The notes beneath the pieces were generated by a model. It was not told where the DNA came from. It saw nothing but the letters and a program-made list of their open reading frames with translations, and did no database searches. Positions 6,497 to 8,715 of a stretch of DNA of 8,715 bases are shown here, piece by piece. Position 1 is the first letter of the stretch. Every line of letters starts with the position of its first letter. The stretch comes from an uncultured Flavobacteriales bacterium (GTDB taxonomy: Bacteria > Bacteroidota > Bacteroidia > Flavobacteriales_D > Crocinitomicaceae). The translations under genes and the position numbers were made by a program. The DNA is taken from assembly GCA_903899795.1 (NCBI GenBank), contig CAIUKX010000358.1, positions 1 to 8,715 of the forward strand, in the 5' to 3' direction.

Positions 6497-6760
6497 TTAT
6501 TCATTAGGATTCGTCCAAAATAAATTTGGATTATTCGTTTTATACAAAATAAATTTCACCCCTGTTATCGATTCTGTTTGTTCTACTTTTTGTGGTACTT
6601 GTTCCGTTCGATCTACTGGCAATAATTCAACATAAGTAATTACCTGTCCGCTTTTCCATGTTTCAGCATCATACTCACTAATCAAAGGTGTTTCAAACCT
6701 GTGCAGATTTTTCGCCATAAATTTTTCCAAGTATTCTTCTTTTGTTTCTGTGCTTTCCAT
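6497..6760 (-). CDS. Small hypothetical protein, 87 residues
   Basis: I do not recognise this protein. It is 87 residues, acidic in its N-terminal 25 residues (MESTETKEEYLEKF), with no signal peptide, membrane segment or cysteine. The body reads like a small cytoplasmic fold (GQVITYVELLPVD, then ITGVKFILYKTNNPNLFW). An in-frame TAA lies directly before the ATG at 6760, so the frame cannot extend upstream; a second Met at residue 15 (6718, MAKNLHRFETP) is an alternative start. Its first 68 bp overlap the preceding ORF in a different frame. In the overlap this frame looks the more protein-like of the two, so it may be either a translationally coupled gene or the second half of a frameshifted gene. 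It is the last gene of the minus-strand cluster and faces the tracrRNA gene tail-to-tail. Confidence 0.6.
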   Translation of the reverse strand: MESTETKEEYLEKFMAKNLHRFETPLISEYDAETWKSGQVITYVELLPVDRTEQVPQKVEQTESITGVKFILYKTNNPNLFWTNPNE

Positions 6761-6902
6761 TTAACTCAAAATTAGGTTTAATTCCAATTACTTCAAATGC
6801 TCTATGTTTTTCAAACACAAACCTTGTATTTGTATAATTTAGATGAAAATGATAACAAGGAGTATCGACTGTTTGATAACCTAACACAAAAAATTGTTTC
6901 AC
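6693..6902 (-). CDS. Small hypothetical ORF, 69 residues, overlapping the next gene
   Basis: I do not recognise this ORF. Its only near start is GTG at 6902 (MKQFFVLGYQTVDTP); there is no in-frame ATG, and a TAG lies in frame a few codons upstream. The first 47 residues, through YHFHLNYTNTRFVFEKHRAF and IGIKPNFEL, have A/T-rich third positions and look like a genuine sequence. The last 22 residues (beginning NGKHRNKRR) overlap the 87-residue gene in another frame and look like out-of-frame translation of it. A +1 shift near 6760 would join the first 47 residues to that gene and give a product of about 134 residues. It could therefore be the front part of a broken gene, or a real short overlapping gene. 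It follows the BlaI-like gene by 29 bp. Confidence 0.4.
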   Translation of the reverse strand: MKQFFVLGYQTVDTPCYHFHLNYTNTRFVFEKHRAFEVIGIKPNFELNGKHRNKRRILGKIYGEKSAQV

Positions 6903-6931
6903 AAAGCTGATGATATTAAAATTCTAAACAA

Positions 6932-7234
6932 TTAGATTCTTTTTATCTCTTCAATCAAAGATATTTTGTCTTGATCGCAGTAATTCGCTAGTAAATGTTC
7001 TGTCAAATACTCACGATACTCGTTACGAGAAATCATAGATTTATAGATATATACGCTCCCTTTTTGCCTATGTTTAATAAAATTTTTTCGTTCCAAGACT
7101 CTAGCGATTGTTGAGGTTGAATTACGATCAAGCAGATTGTCATTATATAGTTTAACAATTTGTTTAACGGATGCTCTTTCTAATACCCATAAACGAAGCA
7201 TTACTTGTTCTTCTGCCGGTGTAAGTCTATTCAT
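6932..7234 (-). CDS. BlaI/MecI/CopY-family transcriptional repressor (short)
   Basis: This 100-residue protein matches the BlaI/MecI/CopY family of dimeric winged-helix repressors. The start MNRLTPAEEQVMLRLWVLE is the typical first helix. ASVKQIVKLYND and the recognition helix region NSTSTIARVLERKNFI lead into the wing (HRQKGSVYIYKSMISRNEY, about residues 55-73). The C-terminal dimerisation part (74-100) is shorter than in classic members of about 120-126 residues. The ATG at 7234 is preferred; a GTG one codon upstream (7237) is an alternative. Classic members are released from DNA by an M56 sensor protease (BlaR1/MecR1) encoded next door. None is visible here, so it may answer to a different signal or to a protein encoded elsewhere. 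It follows the exported-protein gene by 11 bp and shares its promoter, so it may repress its own operon. Confidence 0.85.
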   Translation of the reverse strand: MNRLTPAEEQVMLRLWVLERASVKQIVKLYNDNLLDRNSTSTIARVLERKNFIKHRQKGSVYIYKSMISRNEYREYLTEHLLANYCDQDKISLIEEIKRI

Positions 7235-7245
7235 CACATTATGAA

Positions 7246-7626
7246 TTATTCTTGATGATATACTTCATCTCTTTTTACCCCGCCAATCGATGTCCATAGA
7301 TGTAATACATAATTTCCTTGTGGATAATGCCCAATTTGAAAACTATAATCCATAGTTTGTAGGTCGTATTTGAAAGTTGGGATTGTATTTGTGCTTGTTT
7401 TAGTTACATCATAAACTCCTTGATATATTTTACTTGAATCAAGAGGGTTAATTAATTCTACATTTAAAGTTAATGAATCTCCAAAAAGCCCTTTTCCAGA
7501 AATATGAAAAAAGAAATCATTTGCAGAAATTGAATCACGAATCGAAAGAGAAACTGAAATCTGTTGATTTTGGCTAAAACAGTTAAGTGAAATTAGAAAT
7601 ATTGAGGTAAAAAACAGATTCTTCAT
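7246..7626 (-). CDS. Small exported protein of unknown function, 126 residues
   Basis: I do not recognise the family. From the ATG at 7626 the protein starts MKNLFFTSIFLISLNCFSQ, a Sec signal peptide with likely cleavage near residues 18-19. Residue 16 is a cysteine, but the preceding SLN is a poor lipobox, so a lipoprotein is less likely. The mature part of about 107 residues alternates polar and hydrophobic residues as in beta-strands (ISVSLSIRDSISANDFFFHI; FQIGHYPQGNYVLHLW), suggesting a small extracytoplasmic beta fold. A longer frame from TTG at 7671 is rejected because it starts inside the promoter -7 element. It is the first gene of the cluster, 11 bp before the BlaI-like repressor. 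The close linkage suggests the repressor controls it, but what it does is unknown. Confidence 0.75.
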   Translation of the reverse strand: MKNLFFTSIFLISLNCFSQNQQISVSLSIRDSISANDFFFHISGKGLFGDSLTLNVELINPLDSSKIYQGVYDVTKTSTNTIPTFKYDLQTMDYSFQIGHYPQGNYVLHLWTSIGGVKRDEVYHQE

Positions 7627-7654
7627 GTTATGATATTTATGGGTTTTTAATTGG

Positions 7655-7666
7655 TAACAATTGTTA
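7655..7666. promoter_or_regulatory. Perfect 12-bp palindrome at transcription start; candidate repressor operator
   Basis: TAACAATTGTTA is a perfect palindrome that covers the predicted transcription start (about 7665) of the exported-protein/repressor cluster. BlaI, MecI and CopY bind dyads with a TACA-nn-TGTA core. This site keeps the inner ACA-nn-TGT and changes only the outer bases (AACA-AT-TGTT). Position and symmetry fit an autoregulatory operator of the BlaI-like protein encoded at 6932-7234; that assignment is inference. I see no second copy in the window. Confidence 0.55.
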
Positions 7667-7668
7667 TG

Positions 7669-7698
7669 CAAAGATATATAGATTTTTATTTTAACAAA
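7669..7698 (-). promoter_or_regulatory. Predicted promoter of exported-protein/repressor cluster
   Basis: Read on the minus strand, TTTG (7698-7695) is followed after 18 bp by TATCTTTG (7676-7669), an essentially full match to the Bacteroidota promoter TTTG-N(about 19)-TAnnTTTG. Transcription would start near 7665, about 39 nt before the ATG at 7626. This is the best promoter match in the window. Confidence 0.75.
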
Positions 7699-7715
7699 TA
7701 ATTATCATTAATCGA

Positions 7716-7746
7716 TTCGTTTTATTTAAAATTACAGTTATATTTG
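7716..7746 (+). promoter_or_regulatory. Predicted promoter of the Rhs/SpvB-like gene
   Basis: TATATTTG at 7739-7746 matches TAnnTTTG exactly. TTCG at 7716-7719, 19 bp upstream, is a one-mismatch -33 element. The start would be near 7750, about 37 nt before the ATG at 7787. It is back-to-back with the promoter at 7669-7698; the two -33 elements are only about 20 bp apart, so a regulator bound between them could affect both directions. Confidence 0.6.
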
Positions 7747-7786
7747 TGCGCAAAAATAGTTCACAGTATTCAATAAAACAAACCGC

Positions 7787-8715
7787 ATGAAAAAAATAAT
7801 TCTCCTATTTCTAACTTTATTTGCAATAAATAAGTCACATTCTCAAATTGTTGGTGGAAGAGATAACGGTGATGTCTCTCCTAAAAAAGTAGAAAGCTCA
7901 AAAATTTCTGCTGGAAATATTGTTTCAGATGTAAATGTTTTGAATGGTGAATACACTACGTCTGTTCCGTTAGGAAGTGTTTCTACGCCATTGGGACTAA
8001 AGTTTCCTTTGAATCTGGGGTATTCAAGTAATACAAGTGTGGGAACAACCACACCAGTTTGTACAGGTATTCCTTATGGTGAAGGTTGGAGTCTTGAAAT
8101 TCCGACAATTAGCGTTGAAACAGAAGCCTTTCATAAATATACAGAATCCCAAGAACTGGATCAATTTAAGTCTTGTACTAATCCAACGAATCAGTTTGTA
8201 ATGAATTATGATGGAGTTGCTGTTCCAAATGATCCTATTAATAAATTTACAGGAAACGATCAAGGAGATTTGTATTGGTTTGCACCTCAGTTAAATATTC
8301 CGGGAGTTGCTTCAGGAAGAATGGTTTTTAAATACTATGATCAATCAAATTCCACAATGGTTTTTGGATTAAATGGATTTGAGACACCAGTAGAAATTAG
8401 ATTTAAAAATACTATTTCAAATGGAAATTTGACCAGCATATGGACAGTTACATTAGGTGATGGAACTATTTATGAGTTTCAACAATTTCATTACTCATAT
8501 AATGCACCTAATAATACTCGTGTACTCTCATACAATATGTGTACTGAAAGTGGGGGGAATGCTATGAGTACTGTTCATTCGGGTTCAAATACTGTTAATG
8601 GAAATAATATTGAGCCAGTGATTTTAAATGTGATTTCACCAAAAGCAAATCTTTCGGCGTGGTATTGTACAAAAATTACAAATACAGATGTTCAACAACA
8701 AGAAATAGACTTTTC
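7787..8715 (+). CDS. Exported Rhs/SpvB-like large protein, N-terminal part (runs off window)
   Basis: The ORF starts at ATG 7787 and stays open for 309 codons to the window edge, so only the N-terminus is seen. It begins with a Sec signal peptide (MKKIILLFLTLFAINKSHSQ). Residues 52-62 (LNGEYTTSVPL), 72-80 (KFPLNLGYS) and PYGEGWSLEIPTISV (96-110) match the pattern that opens SpvB/TcdB-type and many Bacteroidota Rhs/YD-repeat proteins: a glycine-rich beta strand pair, then G-x-GWSL-x-IP-x-I. The remainder is beta-rich with aromatic and Asn/Gly-rich strands and four cysteines (92, 130, 252, 293). Such proteins are usually very long, with YD repeats and a variable C-terminal domain; none of that is visible here. 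Surface or secreted localisation is inferred. It is divergent from the exported-protein/repressor cluster. Family placement is from remembered motif pattern only. Confidence 0.7.
   Translation, partial: MKKIILLFLTLFAINKSHSQIVGGRDNGDVSPKKVESSKISAGNIVSDVNVLNGEYTTSVPLGSVSTPLGLKFPLNLGYSSNTSVGTTTPVCTGIPYGEGWSLEIPTISVETEAFHKYTESQELDQFKSCTNPTNQFVMNYDGVAVPNDPINKFTGNDQGDLYWFAPQLNIPGVASGRMVFKYYDQSNSTMVFGLNGFETPVEIRFKNTISNGNLTSIWTVTLGDGTIYEFQQFHYSYNAPNNTRVLSYNMCTESGGNAMSTVHSGSNTVNGNNIEPVILNVISPKANLSAWYCTKITNTDVQQQEIDF

Noticed and set aside
7627..7671. TTG start at 7671 extending the exported protein by 15 residues
   Set aside because: It overlaps the -7 element TATCTTTG and would put a charged/polar stretch before the signal peptide; the ATG at 7626 starts directly with it.
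7843..8263. Two minus-strand open frames (7843-8052 and 8024-8263)
   Set aside because: Both are antisense to the long plus-strand exported-protein gene, which has a signal peptide, a promoter and an uninterrupted frame.

Overview
The window looks like chromosomal DNA from a member of the Bacteroidota, most likely a Flavobacteriia. It is AT-rich. Genes lack Shine-Dalgarno sequences, and start regions carry the Bacteroidota promoter -7 element TAnnTTTG (one has a full TTTG-N18-TAnnTTTG). The Cas proteins are the long Bacteroidota kind. Genus cannot be fixed from the sequence alone.

Positions 1-6420 hold a compact type II-C CRISPR-Cas locus. The right end of a CRISPR array (four identical 47-bp repeats, three complete 30-bp spacers, continuing off the left edge) lies at 2-279. 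The adaptation and effector genes are on the minus strand in the order cas9 (start 6236), cas1, cas2, ending at 376. There is no csn2 or cas4. Divergent from cas9 is a tracrRNA gene on the plus strand (about 6337-6419). Its anti-repeat pairs with nucleotides 2-25 of the repeat with one bulged base, and it ends in a strong intrinsic terminator. This pairing fixes the crRNA sense as the plus strand, so the array is transcribed toward cas2, convergent with the cas operon. Cas9 with crRNA and tracrRNA would form the DNA-cutting effector; Cas1-Cas2 would insert new spacers.

Positions 6497-7626 hold a minus-strand cluster: a small exported protein of unknown function, a short BlaI/MecI/CopY-type winged-helix repressor without a visible sensor protease, and two overlapping small unknown ORFs that may be one gene broken by a frameshift. 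A full Bacteroidota promoter precedes the cluster. A perfect 12-bp palindrome with an ACA-nn-TGT core sits on the predicted transcription start and is a good candidate autoregulatory operator.

Positions 7787-8715 hold the start of a plus-strand gene for an exported protein whose N-terminus resembles the opening of Rhs/SpvB/TcdB-type proteins. It runs off the right edge. The most rewarding parts for follow-up are the tracrRNA (competing folds and internal mimicry of the repeat), the Cas2 C-terminal clamp-like motif, the palindrome at the repressor promoter, and the broken or overlapping small ORFs.
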